60,037 bases of DNA, taken from a virus. Position 1 is the first letter of the stretch; the number at the start of each line of letters is the position of its first letter. The position numbers were made by a program, and so were the translations under genes. Under the pieces are notes generated by a model. It saw only the letters and a program-made list of their open reading frames with translations, had not been told where the DNA came from and made no database searches. The DNA lies in the IMG/VR virus record IMGVR_UViG_3300030085_002970, positions 1 through 60,037 of that record. One strand, 5' to 3'. Positions 34,614 through 44,282 of the stretch are shown in pieces.

Positions 34614-35465
34614 TTACGCGTTTAATCGCTTTTCAATGTTGGAGTAAATCTCCATACCTTCGTCGGTTTTAAACCAGTGAGCTAATGCTGTATAAGGATG
34701 TTCGTCAAAAGGAACAGTCATTATTTTTCTATTATTACTTCCCCACATAAAGTTTCTTTGATCTGAAGAAAGTTTAATAATACCTAGCTCTGTAGCTTTA
34801 ATACCAAAGTTTCTAAGCTCTACATTATCGTCACTAACAAGTTCTAAGAACAATTCTGGATTTCTTCTAGCAAATAGTAGTAAATCTCTTTTAAGTTCCT
34901 TAGAACTCATCTCATTAACTCTAGAACCAACCTCAACACGCATAATAGCTTCAGCCATATCAATATCAATACTTCTAGCTATGTCTAACGCTTCTATTTC
35001 CATTTCTAAAATAGCTATTTCATCAGCAGCAATTTTAGCAGGTTGAAACTCTGTGTATCTTTTGTTTAAATCTGGATGATATAAAGATAACAACTTTTGT
35101 AAAACAACCTCTTCTTTTGGAACAAAAAGATTACCACTTCTAAATATAATGTGAGCTAATCTTTGATCACCTTTCATTTCGTCAACAAAACAAGTCTGTT
35201 GATTTTTACAATATTTCAACTCTCTATTAACTTGCTTTTCTTCATCAAACCAATAAATTCCAGAAGATCTTAAACTTCTTGATAAAGGTTTCTTTCCACC
35301 TTTTAAGTTGTAAATTCTGTCTTTAACTTCCCAATGATTTTTCTTTGGCTTAGCTTCAACTTTTGGTTTTTCAATAACTACTTGAGTCATTTCATTAGCA
35401 GCTTCTACTACAGGCGCTACTTCGGCCTTTGGTGCAGCTTTTGCTGCAGTTTGTTTTTTTGCCAT
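34614..35465 (-). CDS. Conserved head-region protein with Ala/Lys-rich N-terminus
   Basis: A 283-residue protein. The first 45 residues are Ala, Lys and Glu-rich and disordered (AKKQTAAKAAPKAEVAPVVE). The core includes NHWEVKDRIYNLKGGKKPLS and IYWFDEEKQVNRELKYCKNQ, and the helical part DLLLFARRNPELFLELVSDD. I recall similar proteins next to the capsid gene in flavobacterial phages. It follows the major capsid gene after a terminator, so its expression is probably lower than that of the capsid. Function unknown. Confidence 0.5.
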   Translation of the reverse strand: MAKKQTAAKAAPKAEVAPVVEAANEMTQVVIEKPKVEAKPKKNHWEVKDRIYNLKGGKKPLSRSLRSSGIYWFDEEKQVNRELKYCKNQQTCFVDEMKGDQRLAHIIFRSGNLFVPKEEVVLQKLLSLYHPDLNKRYTEFQPAKIAADEIAILEMEIEALDIARSIDIDMAEAIMRVEVGSRVNEMSSKELKRDLLLFARRNPELFLELVSDDNVELRNFGIKATELGIIKLSSDQRNFMWGSNNRKIMTVPFDEHPYTALAHWFKTDEGMEIYSNIEKRLNA

Positions 35466-35485
35466 AATAATATAAAATAAAAATT

Positions 35486-35516
35486 AAAAAAAAAGATCGG
35501 GGCCGAAGCCCCGACC
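35486..35516 (-). terminator. Rho-independent terminator downstream of the major capsid gene
   Basis: On the minus strand GGTCGGGGC-TTCG-GCCCCGATC forms a 9-bp GC-rich stem with a UUCG-type loop, followed by a run of nine T broken by nothing (complement of the A run at 35486-35494). It starts 9 bases after the stop of the major capsid gene. It should give a capsid mRNA end within the late operon. Confidence 0.9.
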
Positions 35517-35524
35517 TAATATAA

Positions 35525-37099
35525 TTACTTCAATAACATAAAGTTGTTTGCACCTTGAGTGATCAAACATCTTTCTGATAAGAAGTGTAATTGCATTGCA
35601 TCTAAAGCAGATGTTGCAGCTCCAACAGACCCAGTAACCCAAGTCTTCATTCTACGATCGTCAGTTTGTGAAGCACGGTAACGTACGTGTAGGAACGGAC
35701 GTCTGATGCTTTGACCAACTGTTTGATCATATACAGAAGAAGATCCAGCAGGGATAAATACACCACGAATAGCGTTAGATCCTGCAGCAGCATTAATACC
35801 ACCACGAGTAGCTAGATCATTTAAGTAACGGAAGTCAGACTTATAGAAGTCATAAGATCCTCTACGGAAACCAGAGAAACCTAAGTTCAATGCCATATCT
35901 TCAGAGTTATCAAATACTCCATAAGAAGTACCGTTAGCTCCATAAGAGTTCATACCAGCAAGCATATCATCGATAGCTAAAGAAGTATCTCTGTTACAGA
36001 ATAACATGTTTTCTTCAATAGCACCTTGCTTATCAAACTCTGCTAAAATAGCGTCAAACTCAGCTAAGTTAACTGGAGGAGTTGATGATCCAAGAATACC
36101 AGAACTTACATTACCACGAGTTTCAATAGCGTCAAAAAGACCTTGAGTACCAGTAGCTGTTCCAGCAGCTAAATCAAAAGCATCGTCAGTTAAATCAGCA
36201 GCAGGAACGATTGGATGACCATTGTCAGGCGTTGCAGCAGTAACAGCAGCACCACCCATTCTAGCTTCTAGCATTGCCATTTCTAAATAGTCAGTGAATC
36301 GAGCTCTAGTATCAGACTCAGCTTTTAAATACCATAAGTATCCAGATTGTCCAGCTTCAGTAGAAACTTCAATCCAACCAATACGAGATGCATCAGATCC
36401 TGATACCTCGTAGTAATCTTTCATGATAATTGGCTTATTCATAAAAGACTTGAAAGAAGGCTCGTTAGCAGTTCTTTGATCAGTAGCTGTACCGTTATTA
36501 CCAACATCAGCAGAAGTATTATAACTTCTTCCTTTTTGGAACTCAGAACCGTAAACTAAAATAGTTAAAGCTTGAGCTGTTGTTTCAGTAATACCAGCGT
36601 TACTTAAATCTTGAACACCGTAAGGAGCAACTTCAATTAAATCATGAGTACCACCAGTAGTACCTCTAATAGCTTCAGTAACTAGAGCTTTACAAACTCC
36701 ACCAGCTGAAGCAATGATAACTGTATCGTTAACTCTAATACCGTGATCAGTACCAATGTCATTGCCATCAATATCTGTTTCAATTTCAATAATACCACCT
36801 GATACTACACTACCACCAGTAGCATTGCTTACTTTTCCTTTATAAGAAAGGTGTAAACGACCTTGTTCAGACCATACAACTTGATCAGCTGTCATTGCCT
36901 CTTCAGCTCCAACTTGTGATAAAAAACCTGAAATGGTACGAGGACCAAATACTTCAGCTTCTTTCTCCATTAGATCTGGTACATATTGTTGTGCCCAACC
37001 TTGATTTGCGGTTGTAGCTAGGTCTAAATAGTTTGTCGACAAAGCCTGTTGACCTGTTGCCGGTACGCTATTTAGAACACTTCCACCTGTAATTGCCAT
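35525..37099 (-). CDS. Major capsid protein
   Basis: A 524-residue protein placed directly after the scaffold-like gene and in order with terminase and portal genes. It starts MAITGGSVLNSVPATGQQAL and includes the helix-rich block SDTRARFTDYLEMAMLEARM and DFYKSDFRYLNDLATRGGIN, then SVYDQTVGQSIRRPFLHVRY, a pattern I recall from capsid proteins of marine phages with HK97-type folds. A dedicated terminator just downstream fits the need for high, separate expression. The third-codon A/T bias matches its neighbours. The fold is inferred from position and composition. Confidence 0.8.
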   Translation of the reverse strand: MAITGGSVLNSVPATGQQALSTNYLDLATTANQGWAQQYVPDLMEKEAEVFGPRTISGFLSQVGAEEAMTADQVVWSEQGRLHLSYKGKVSNATGGSVVSGGIIEIETDIDGNDIGTDHGIRVNDTVIIASAGGVCKALVTEAIRGTTGGTHDLIEVAPYGVQDLSNAGITETTAQALTILVYGSEFQKGRSYNTSADVGNNGTATDQRTANEPSFKSFMNKPIIMKDYYEVSGSDASRIGWIEVSTEAGQSGYLWYLKAESDTRARFTDYLEMAMLEARMGGAAVTAATPDNGHPIVPAADLTDDAFDLAAGTATGTQGLFDAIETRGNVSSGILGSSTPPVNLAEFDAILAEFDKQGAIEENMLFCNRDTSLAIDDMLAGMNSYGANGTSYGVFDNSEDMALNLGFSGFRRGSYDFYKSDFRYLNDLATRGGINAAAGSNAIRGVFIPAGSSSVYDQTVGQSIRRPFLHVRYRASQTDDRRMKTWVTGSVGAATSALDAMQLHFLSERCLITQGANNFMLLK

Positions 37100-37127
37100 A
37101 ATTAATAAATTTTAAGCGTTAAATAAA

Positions 37128-38294
37128 TTATTTTTTGTTTTTAATTTTAAACTTAAAATCTGAAGAATCATTACCTAAAACTCTAACTTTAACACCACCT
37201 GCTTCAAACTGTTTATGGTTTTCTCTAGGATTCATGTTAATGTTTTTAGCTTTGTTGACACTTTCTTTTAAAGCATCAGCTTTACCTTGTTCGTAAAAAT
37301 GCTTAGCTATAGCATCTGCGTTCATAGCCGTGTATAACGACTTGTGATAGCCAGCAGCATCTTCCATTAATCCATCTTTGTTCAAAAACTTTTTGACAAA
37401 ATTATTAATATCAGTTTGTGCTTCTTTTACTTTACCAGCATCTTTAATGTTAAATCTAAATCTCTTGTCTCCAACGTTGTATTCAAAACCTTTGAATTTG
37501 TTGTTAAAAACATTATCTGTTTTTTTAAGAAATGCAGATTTTTCTTTTTCAAACTTTAGTTTAGTCTCTTCAGACTCCTTGTTATATCGATTAAAAAAGT
37601 CCCAAGCTTTCTGCTGTTCAGGCGTTAAGCGTGATCCTGCTTTAATCTCATTATAATATTTAGACTTTCGCCCGTCTAAGTAGGCTTTAGCCTCGGCAAC
37701 TTGCTCTTTTAAGGCTATTTTCTTTCTTCTAATATCTTTATCTTCATCTACTTCTTCGTCATAAGAAAAACGTTCTTGCATTAAAAAGTTTATTTCTTCA
37801 AAGTTTAGATGAGGTTTAGTTTGTTTATAATACTCTCTTAATAAAGAAATATTATCTAACTTACTATAATCTTGATTTAGTTTTACAAAATCTTCTAAAT
37901 CTCCACCAGTTTCTTCCATAAAGTCAACTAACTTCTGAATATTCTCTGGTAGCGGTTTTCCAGTAGCTTCAGCTTCAGCAACAGCCTCTTCAACTTCTTC
38001 AGCTAGCTCTTCAACTTTTTCTTCAACTTCTTCACTAGTTATTTCTTCAACTATAGGTTGCTCTTGTGTTTCAGCTTCCTGCTGTACTTCTTCTTGTTCC
38101 TGTGCGGGCTCGGCACTTTCATCGCTTCCAACCACTCCTGAGTCGTCAGCTTCGCTTGTTGAAGTTTCTTCTGTTTCTTCTGGTTTAACATCTTCTTGTG
38201 TTTCTACTGGTTTATTCATGTCTACTTTAATCACGTTAGGATCATCAGCAGATTTAAATTTCGTTTCTTCAACGTTTTCTAATTCTTGTTCCAT
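37128..38294 (-). CDS. Probable scaffolding protein
   Basis: A 388-residue protein with a very acidic, Glu-rich first 130 residues (SEEVEEKVEELAEEVEEAVA) and a Lys-rich helical C-terminal half (AKAYLDGRKSKYYNEIKAGS). It lies between portal and major capsid genes, the usual place for a scaffold. Scaffolds have this acidic-helical composition and are removed on DNA packaging. No protease motif was seen in it. Confidence 0.72.
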   Translation of the reverse strand: MEQELENVEETKFKSADDPNVIKVDMNKPVETQEDVKPEETEETSTSEADDSGVVGSDESAEPAQEQEEVQQEAETQEQPIVEEITSEEVEEKVEELAEEVEEAVAEAEATGKPLPENIQKLVDFMEETGGDLEDFVKLNQDYSKLDNISLLREYYKQTKPHLNFEEINFLMQERFSYDEEVDEDKDIRRKKIALKEQVAEAKAYLDGRKSKYYNEIKAGSRLTPEQQKAWDFFNRYNKESEETKLKFEKEKSAFLKKTDNVFNNKFKGFEYNVGDKRFRFNIKDAGKVKEAQTDINNFVKKFLNKDGLMEDAAGYHKSLYTAMNADAIAKHFYEQGKADALKESVNKAKNINMNPRENHKQFEAGGVKVRVLGNDSSDFKFKIKNKK

Positions 38295-38319
38295 AATATA
38301 AAATATAAAAAATTAAGTA

Positions 38320-40734
38320 TTACTTAGGTTCAAACGTACCTAAGTTTAATCCACCTATTATATCATTACCGGCAGATTCAAAGTTTTTAGGTGTACCACC
38401 TCTTTTTCTTTGATCTATTAGTTCTGATTGTTGCGTGGCTTGTATCTTTGTTCTTTCGTCCTTACGATCTTCTTTTTCTTTTTCTCTAGCTTTTAGACCT
38501 TCAACTTCAGCGCCTTTTAACTGCATGTTAAATTGAAACTCTAATTCCATTAATTGTTTTTTGGCTTCAACATCTTGTTGTAGCTTTTGTATTTCAAGCT
38601 GAGACTTCATTTGCTCTAACATCATTTTAGATTCTGTTAAAGCTTTTTGTTTCTGTACTTCTACTTGAGCCGCTTGCTGCGCTGCTTGGGCATTAGACTG
38701 AGACTGAGCTTGTATGTTCTGCATTTGTATCTGTCTATCTTTTAGCTCTTTCTTTTTTCTTCTAACTTTTAAAAGTTGATTAGCTAGCTTTATGTTTTTA
38801 GTTCCTCTAATATCAATAGCGTCTTCAAGCTCTATACTTTTTTGCTGAATAGCCATTTGTATGTTATTTTCTAATTTAGCTTTTTCTTCTTCATCAGGCG
38901 CTAGTTCTAAGAATATACCAAAATCATATAAATGTAATTCAGATATTTCTTCTAACGTTGCTACATTATGAGAACCTATAGCTTGAATAAAAGCATCTCT
39001 TGTAGGAGAATACTCTAAAACATCAGAAACTCTAAGCGATAGTTGTTCTGCAACTTCTGCAGTTAAAAACAAACCAGCTTGTAATATATGTCTTGTGGCA
39101 GTGTTTGAGTTAGCTGCAGCAAGCTTTTGTATACCGACTAAAGCATTTTTATCTGGCATACTACCATCACGAGCTTCGTTAAGCCCAGTGCAGTCTCTAA
39201 TCATTTGCATGTAATAGTTATAGTTTGCTATTAATGCTTGTATTTTGTTTCCACCAGAACCTGATGTAATTTCTTGAATAGGTACTTTACCAGGATTTAA
39301 ATCTCCTTCTTGTGTAAATGATCTACCGATAACAGAACCTGTTTGGAAGAACATGTTTAAAGCTTCTTGCGGATTGTAGTTTGTTCCATTACCTAAATCT
39401 ATTTCAGCTAAACCATCAGCATCAAGATAAACACCGTCTGGCACCATACGCGACATAACTTGTTGTAGCTTTAAATGCGTCAACTGTATCATGTCAGCAA
39501 AACCTGTTATACGTTTAACTAAAGAATCTATTTTATTATTATACATCCTTGGAGCTACAATACTATAGTTCATTTTAACTTTAGTATAATCACTTTTTGG
39601 ACGCATCATATTTTTAGCCATCTCCCACTTTAGTAGTTTGTCAGTTCCTACTATAATAGCTCCTTCATATAATACTTCTACCTGTCTTTCTAGCTTTTCA
39701 AAACCCTCTTGTTTTTCTTGTGGAGGATTAAATGTGTCGTCTTTTTCTATTGGTCTTTGACCTCCAGAAAGAGTAGTTTTTACTTTATAAACTTCGTTCA
39801 TATAAGTTTTATAATTAAAGTATAAAACTTGAAGCTTATTGTTATCGTACTTATAGTTATCACTTGTACTATAAACGTTATTTCTATAAACTGGTTTTTG
39901 ATTTTTTATTTCTTCTAGCTCTTCAGGAGTTAAATGAGGAAACTGTTTTACCAGTTCATTTATAGCGATTTGTTTTACTTCACCTACGTAATATATATCG
40001 TCAAAATATGGTGAGTCTGTGTATGAATAAACTAAATCTGCAGGATCAACATAGTTTACTGTTAAACCTTCTGATGTAGTAAAGTTTGTTTTTACAGCGC
40101 CAATACCTAACACCGCTAAATCGTAATAAAATCTTTTCTTAGTTAATTCATATTTATTACCATCAAATAAAATGTTTAAAGCCTGCTCTTGTGCTAGCTC
40201 TACATTTTGTTTATAATTTAACTGCATGTGCAACGCTAGCTCTTCCGCGTTTTCAGGTAACTCTTGTACTTCGCTTTCTCTTACGTTTACGCCAAGTTCT
40301 CTCTCAAATAAATCATTAACATTTTTAAACTCCATGTCAGACATGATAGCTTCCATGTACTCAGTTCTTCTGTCTATACCGTTTTGAGATTGAGAGTATG
40401 CTTTTATATCATAAGTTCTTTCAGCTATACCATTAACAACTATATCTACAAACTTTGGAATTATAGGTACTGGACTCCAGTCTAGATTTAAATAGCTTAA
40501 ATCACCGTTTATAGAAAGCTCATCTTTATACTTTTGTATTGATTGCTCGCCTCTAGCGTAAAGTCTTAAACTATGAAAATCGTTGTAGTTTGATTTATAT
40601 CTATTACTATTATTTCTTTCGTCATTAAACCACTCTGACTCTATAGCTTTAGCAACCTTGAGCCCGTATTCGTAGCTAATTTTTTCAATATCACTAACTA
40701 CCTGACTTGGAAAATACTTATTAGTGTATGACAT
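38320..40734 (-). CDS. Portal protein
   Basis: An 804-residue protein immediately after the large terminase (1 base between). Portal-like parts are the N-terminal WFNDERNNSNRYKSNYND, the segment MNYSIVAPRMYNNKIDSLVK followed by ITGFADMIQLTHLKLQQVMS (the long channel helix region), and DCTGLNEARDGSMPDKNALV. The last ~150 residues form a Gln/Lys/Glu-rich coiled coil that could be the portal barrel. It makes the twelve-subunit entry ring for DNA packaging. Confidence 0.82.
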   Translation of the reverse strand: MSYTNKYFPSQVVSDIEKISYEYGLKVAKAIESEWFNDERNNSNRYKSNYNDFHSLRLYARGEQSIQKYKDELSINGDLSYLNLDWSPVPIIPKFVDIVVNGIAERTYDIKAYSQSQNGIDRRTEYMEAIMSDMEFKNVNDLFERELGVNVRESEVQELPENAEELALHMQLNYKQNVELAQEQALNILFDGNKYELTKKRFYYDLAVLGIGAVKTNFTTSEGLTVNYVDPADLVYSYTDSPYFDDIYYVGEVKQIAINELVKQFPHLTPEELEEIKNQKPVYRNNVYSTSDNYKYDNNKLQVLYFNYKTYMNEVYKVKTTLSGGQRPIEKDDTFNPPQEKQEGFEKLERQVEVLYEGAIIVGTDKLLKWEMAKNMMRPKSDYTKVKMNYSIVAPRMYNNKIDSLVKRITGFADMIQLTHLKLQQVMSRMVPDGVYLDADGLAEIDLGNGTNYNPQEALNMFFQTGSVIGRSFTQEGDLNPGKVPIQEITSGSGGNKIQALIANYNYYMQMIRDCTGLNEARDGSMPDKNALVGIQKLAAANSNTATRHILQAGLFLTAEVAEQLSLRVSDVLEYSPTRDAFIQAIGSHNVATLEEISELHLYDFGIFLELAPDEEEKAKLENNIQMAIQQKSIELEDAIDIRGTKNIKLANQLLKVRRKKKELKDRQIQMQNIQAQSQSNAQAAQQAAQVEVQKQKALTESKMMLEQMKSQLEIQKLQQDVEAKKQLMELEFQFNMQLKGAEVEGLKAREKEKEDRKDERTKIQATQQSELIDQRKRGGTPKNFESAGNDIIGGLNLGTFEPK

Positions 40735-40735
40735 A

Positions 40736-42946
40736 TTATTTTATTATTTTTGACATTGAGCCAGTATTTGTATATCTTGAAATACTTACGTTTAATTTAC
40801 TTTTTTCTTTTTTGGGATTAGGTCTATACAAATGTCTATTACAAGCCATTATTGCTAAGCCAGAGCTAATACTAGCATCAAACTTAGTTCTTTTGTTTAT
40901 GTCAAATTTAGCCCAATCATTTAGAAGATCATTAAAATATAAATCTCCAAAAGTATTATCAGGCATCATGCCAACATGGTTTTGAATATACATTTCTATA
41001 GCGGCTGCATGAGCTTGCTTTATATCTTCACTAGAGTTTGGTATACCACCAACTTCTTTTTCAGCTACTGATAATTTATTCCAAACTTTGTCTGGTCTAT
41101 TCATACTAAAACCTCTATAACCTCTACGTCTTAGATAATATAATAATCTTGGTTTATTATTTTCTGCAAGTATTGGCATACCGTAAAATACTAACGCCAT
41201 CAATACATCTTCAAAAAATATTTCAGCGGTTTGAGGTCTACATAAATACTCTAAGAAAAAATGGTTTGGCGGAGCGTCTTCCATTGAAAACTTTGTTAAT
41301 CCATGGAGCGATCCTTTGGATCCACGACCGTCCACAGTACCGCTAATATCATAGCTATCACAACCAAACGCACCAATATGTTCATTTCCTGGGTATTTAA
41401 TTCCATTTTTATCTATTACTCTGTTTTGCATTTGAACTTTAGGTATCCAGCTAACTTTAAACCTACCATTAGGATCTGGGTAAAATATAACATTTGTGTC
41501 TTTTACTCCGTTAACCCATTGGAAGTTTCCAACTGATAAACCTAAAGATCTTCCAAGTTCTTCATTGTAATCTATCTGTTCGTATATTTTAACTAAATTA
41601 AATATACTATTTTTTGTTTCATCTCTAAACGCGTGCTCTTCAGTTCTTGGAAACTGTCTGTAAAATTCGTTTAAAGCATCTTGATCATTTTTTAATCCCT
41701 CAGCTTCATTATTCCAATGATCAATTACACCTATATCTATTAGTTCACCGTCGGGTCCATAACACTCTCGTCCAGGTGTGTTGAAAACTGGTCGTCCATA
41801 CTCGTCAATAAAGCCTTCATAGTTCCATTCCATTGGGATAAACAAAGAATATAAACCAGAACGTGTTTGACCATTTCTATTTCTTTTTGTGACATCACTG
41901 TCGTTATACAATTTTTTAAAATTATCTCCACCTTTATCAAGAGCATTGCTCGTTGAACCCATCATACACTTACCTATAATCCTACTACCAAGGCGTAAAC
42001 AAGTTTTTGTTACACGCCAGTTGTTTAGAATATTATCAGGTCTTTCCCACTTACCACTTTCATCGTGAACTAGCAGACTGAGTTTTTCACCGTCATAACT
42101 GTTATCACCTGTGTTTTTCCAATCAATAGTAGTGTCAAGTCCAACCAGCTCTTCCTGCTTTTCGTTCGCAGTAATTTTCCTACGCGTAAACTTACTTGCA
42201 GGAACTCTATAAGCAAGTTCACTTTTAGGTCTGTCCATACCATCTTGTATCGGTTTAAAGAAAAACGGATAATTGATAGATATTGGAACAACTTTATCGG
42301 TAAACATTTTTTTAGCATCAGCACCACTCTTAGATAGTATTCCATATCTAGAATCACTTGATATAGTAGCTAAGTTAACTGTTTCAGCAGAACTCATAAA
42401 CGAAAAACCACTACGCCTGTTTTTTAAATAACACATACCATAGCAACGTTTATCAGCTTTACACGCCTCCCAAAATATAAAGAACAATCTGTTGGCTTCT
42501 CTAAAATCTGGAGCGCCAACATCAATTTTACTCCATTGCAAATACATATAATGACTACCTGTTATGTAAGTAGGTTCGTCATTGTTCATAAACCAAAAGC
42601 CTTCATCTCTACGTTTAAACTCTTCGTCTATAAAATCATACCACTGATCTTTGCTTTCTTCTGGATAAGCTCTCCAGTCAAAGATATTTTTAAGTTTATT
42701 TAACTCTTTAGGGTATTCTATTTTTTGCCACTTGTTGTTGTGCACGTGCACTGCTTGCGGTTTAGGTGGCAACCCAATTCGCAAACCTTGTATCTCCAGT
42801 ATCTGTCCAATTTTTCCAGTTTTTGAGATAACCACAATATCATGTTCTTTATTGTATCCATATTCCCATTTACGTTTTTTGTTAAGTCGACTTATTGTAG
42901 TCTTCTTAACTGGTTCAACTATTTTATATAAACTTTGTTCGTACAT
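40736..42946 (-). CDS. terL: Terminase large subunit
   Basis: A 736-residue protein with the two-domain plan of packaging motors. Near residue 177 it has LKNRRSGFSFMSSAE, a divergent Walker A loop. Near residue 292 it has SLLVHDESGKW, a Walker B with the catalytic Glu. The C-terminal nuclease has GAFGCDSYDISGTVDGRGSK near residue 530, where the acidic Asp sits. It is preceded, with one base of overlap region, by a small helical gene likely to encode the small subunit. It cuts and pumps DNA into the prohead. Confidence 0.88.
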   Translation of the reverse strand: MYEQSLYKIVEPVKKTTISRLNKKRKWEYGYNKEHDIVVISKTGKIGQILEIQGLRIGLPPKPQAVHVHNNKWQKIEYPKELNKLKNIFDWRAYPEESKDQWYDFIDEEFKRRDEGFWFMNNDEPTYITGSHYMYLQWSKIDVGAPDFREANRLFFIFWEACKADKRCYGMCYLKNRRSGFSFMSSAETVNLATISSDSRYGILSKSGADAKKMFTDKVVPISINYPFFFKPIQDGMDRPKSELAYRVPASKFTRRKITANEKQEELVGLDTTIDWKNTGDNSYDGEKLSLLVHDESGKWERPDNILNNWRVTKTCLRLGSRIIGKCMMGSTSNALDKGGDNFKKLYNDSDVTKRNRNGQTRSGLYSLFIPMEWNYEGFIDEYGRPVFNTPGRECYGPDGELIDIGVIDHWNNEAEGLKNDQDALNEFYRQFPRTEEHAFRDETKNSIFNLVKIYEQIDYNEELGRSLGLSVGNFQWVNGVKDTNVIFYPDPNGRFKVSWIPKVQMQNRVIDKNGIKYPGNEHIGAFGCDSYDISGTVDGRGSKGSLHGLTKFSMEDAPPNHFFLEYLCRPQTAEIFFEDVLMALVFYGMPILAENNKPRLLYYLRRRGYRGFSMNRPDKVWNKLSVAEKEVGGIPNSSEDIKQAHAAAIEMYIQNHVGMMPDNTFGDLYFNDLLNDWAKFDINKRTKFDASISSGLAIMACNRHLYRPNPKKEKSKLNVSISRYTNTGSMSKIIK

Positions 42947-43224
42947 TACTTTGATCTGCCTTCCGCGAAACCTTTAAATACTCTTTCTTCTTTTTCTTCA
43001 GGTGTCTTTCCTTCCAAAATATTTTCTTCTTCTTGTACGCGGTTGAGTATTTCAAATGCATCAAATATAGCTAGCTTTTTAGTAGCCGCAGCATTTTTTA
43101 GTCGATCAGCAGATACATCATCTTCAGTGTTAGTGATAATTTGTTCTTCCGCAACTTTAATCAACTCATCAACCGCTTTTCGCCCAGCTAGGATTATACG
43201 CTTCTTCGTTTCCTTGATACTCAT
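42946..43224 (-). CDS. Probable terminase small subunit
   Basis: A 92-residue helical, charged protein (MSIKETKKRIILAGRKAVDE, then SADRLKNAAATKKLAIFDAF). Its stop shares bases with the start of the large terminase gene, and this overlap with terL is the main reason for the call. The protein is small and helical as expected for a DNA-recognition subunit, but no clear HTH was identified. Its first 56 bases overlap the end of the upstream GroES-like gene in another frame. Confidence 0.55.
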   Translation of the reverse strand: MSIKETKKRIILAGRKAVDELIKVAEEQIITNTEDDVSADRLKNAAATKKLAIFDAFEILNRVQEEENILEGKTPEEKEERVFKGFAEGRSK

Positions 43225-43759
43225 ATTTAATTGTAATAAATTTATTCATAACCCTATAAAGCCTTGTATCATTAATAATAAACTCATAGGTTGAAAATGG
43301 TGTAAAGCCTACTAGCTCTTCTTTTTTATAAACTCCGTCAGTATATTTAACTATACCAATACAGCCTTCTTCTTCTCCTACAGCTAGCTTGTTTCTTTGT
43401 TTTATAGGTTGTACAAAACAATAACCACTACAAGCTTTCCACTCATCTTTTGACTTATATAGATATATTTGATCTTCTTTAACTAAATACGTATTTTCAT
43501 TAAAAAAAGATCTACTATTTTTTTCTTTACCTTTTACATCGTGCCACCTTCTAAAAACATTGTGATGAACAATAACTTCATCATTTTTGCTTATACAAGT
43601 TTCAAATGCTGTTGGTGTAGACTTAACAATAGCGTGACGATTTATGAACTCGTGATTAAATATCTCTGTATTTAATATTAGTTCTTTATCACCAACTTTT
43701 TTACTATTATTATATCTACTACCTTTTGGTTCTATAACAAAATCAAAAGGCGCCTTCAT
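43169..43759 (-). CDS. GroES-fold-like phage protein
   Basis: A 196-residue protein containing NHEFINRHAIVKSTPTAF, a segment NDEVIVHHNVFRRWHDVKG, and YLVKEDQIYLYK. The order of strands and the phrase GDxVxxHHNVF resemble the GroES beta-barrel (where GDxVxF occurs), as I recall for marine phage homologues. It continues with GFTPFSTYEFIINDTRLYRV. It may be a co-chaperonin-like assembly factor; this is inference. It overlaps the next gene by 56 bases. Confidence 0.5.
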   Translation of the reverse strand: MKAPFDFVIEPKGSRYNNSKKVGDKELILNTEIFNHEFINRHAIVKSTPTAFETCISKNDEVIVHHNVFRRWHDVKGKEKNSRSFFNENTYLVKEDQIYLYKSKDEWKACSGYCFVQPIKQRNKLAVGEEEGCIGIVKYTDGVYKKEELVGFTPFSTYEFIINDTRLYRVMNKFITIKYEYQGNEEAYNPSWAKSG

Positions 43760-43980
43760 TAATACTCTAAATTATATTCGACTGAAACAGCCATGTTCTT
43801 GTTAAAGTCTTTCCAAGGTATAACGACTTTATCTTTTCTAATATAAATAGAATATTTGTCTTTTTCTTCTATAATATCGCAAATAGTATGACCGCCATAC
43901 ACTTCTTGCCCAACAGCATAGTGCATGGCGTCATTCTTATAGTCTTTGCCGATACTAATCTTTCTTATCAGCTTCGACAT
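43759..43980 (-). CDS. Small conserved hypothetical protein
   Basis: A 73-residue protein with a likely small beta-barrel pattern (AVGQEVYGGHTICDIIEEKD, YSIYIRKDKVVIPWKDF). No family identified. Its start overlaps the preceding gene by 26 bases and its stop meets the start of the GroES-like gene, so it is translationally linked to both. Confidence 0.5.
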   Translation of the reverse strand: MSKLIRKISIGKDYKNDAMHYAVGQEVYGGHTICDIIEEKDKYSIYIRKDKVVIPWKDFNKNMAVSVEYNLEY

Positions 43981-44257
43981 CTTCTTTATAATTTATGGTA
44001 CCATCTTGCATGTTTATATCATAAGTACCGTATTCTTTTTCAAAATCACTTTGCATAACTGTAACTCTGTCTCTAACAACGGTTAAGTTATGAAGTAAAT
44101 CGTGTTTTCTAGATTCTGTAATACCTATATCCATCTGTAAGCGATGCATTGTATTAACTGTTCCTTGAAGATCTTTTAGTTGCTCTTCAGTAATTTTTTC
44201 TGGTTTAGCCGTAATTTCAATAACGTCTTTTACCTTTGGTGTTTTTCTTTTTGCCAT
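43955..44257 (-). CDS. Small coiled-coil hypothetical protein
   Basis: A 100-residue helical protein (TEEQLKDLQGTVNTMHRLQM, then HNLTVVRDRVTVMQSDFEKE) with the C-terminal DINMQDGTINYKED. It looks like a small scaffold or regulatory coiled coil and I recall related proteins in flavobacterial phages. The leader before its ATG is a run of A with no Shine-Dalgarno sequence. Function unknown. Confidence 0.5.
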   Translation of the reverse strand: MAKRKTPKVKDVIEITAKPEKITEEQLKDLQGTVNTMHRLQMDIGITESRKHDLLHNLTVVRDRVTVMQSDFEKEYGTYDINMQDGTINYKEDVEADKKD

Positions 44258-44282
44258 TTTTTTTTATTTAATTAAATTAATA

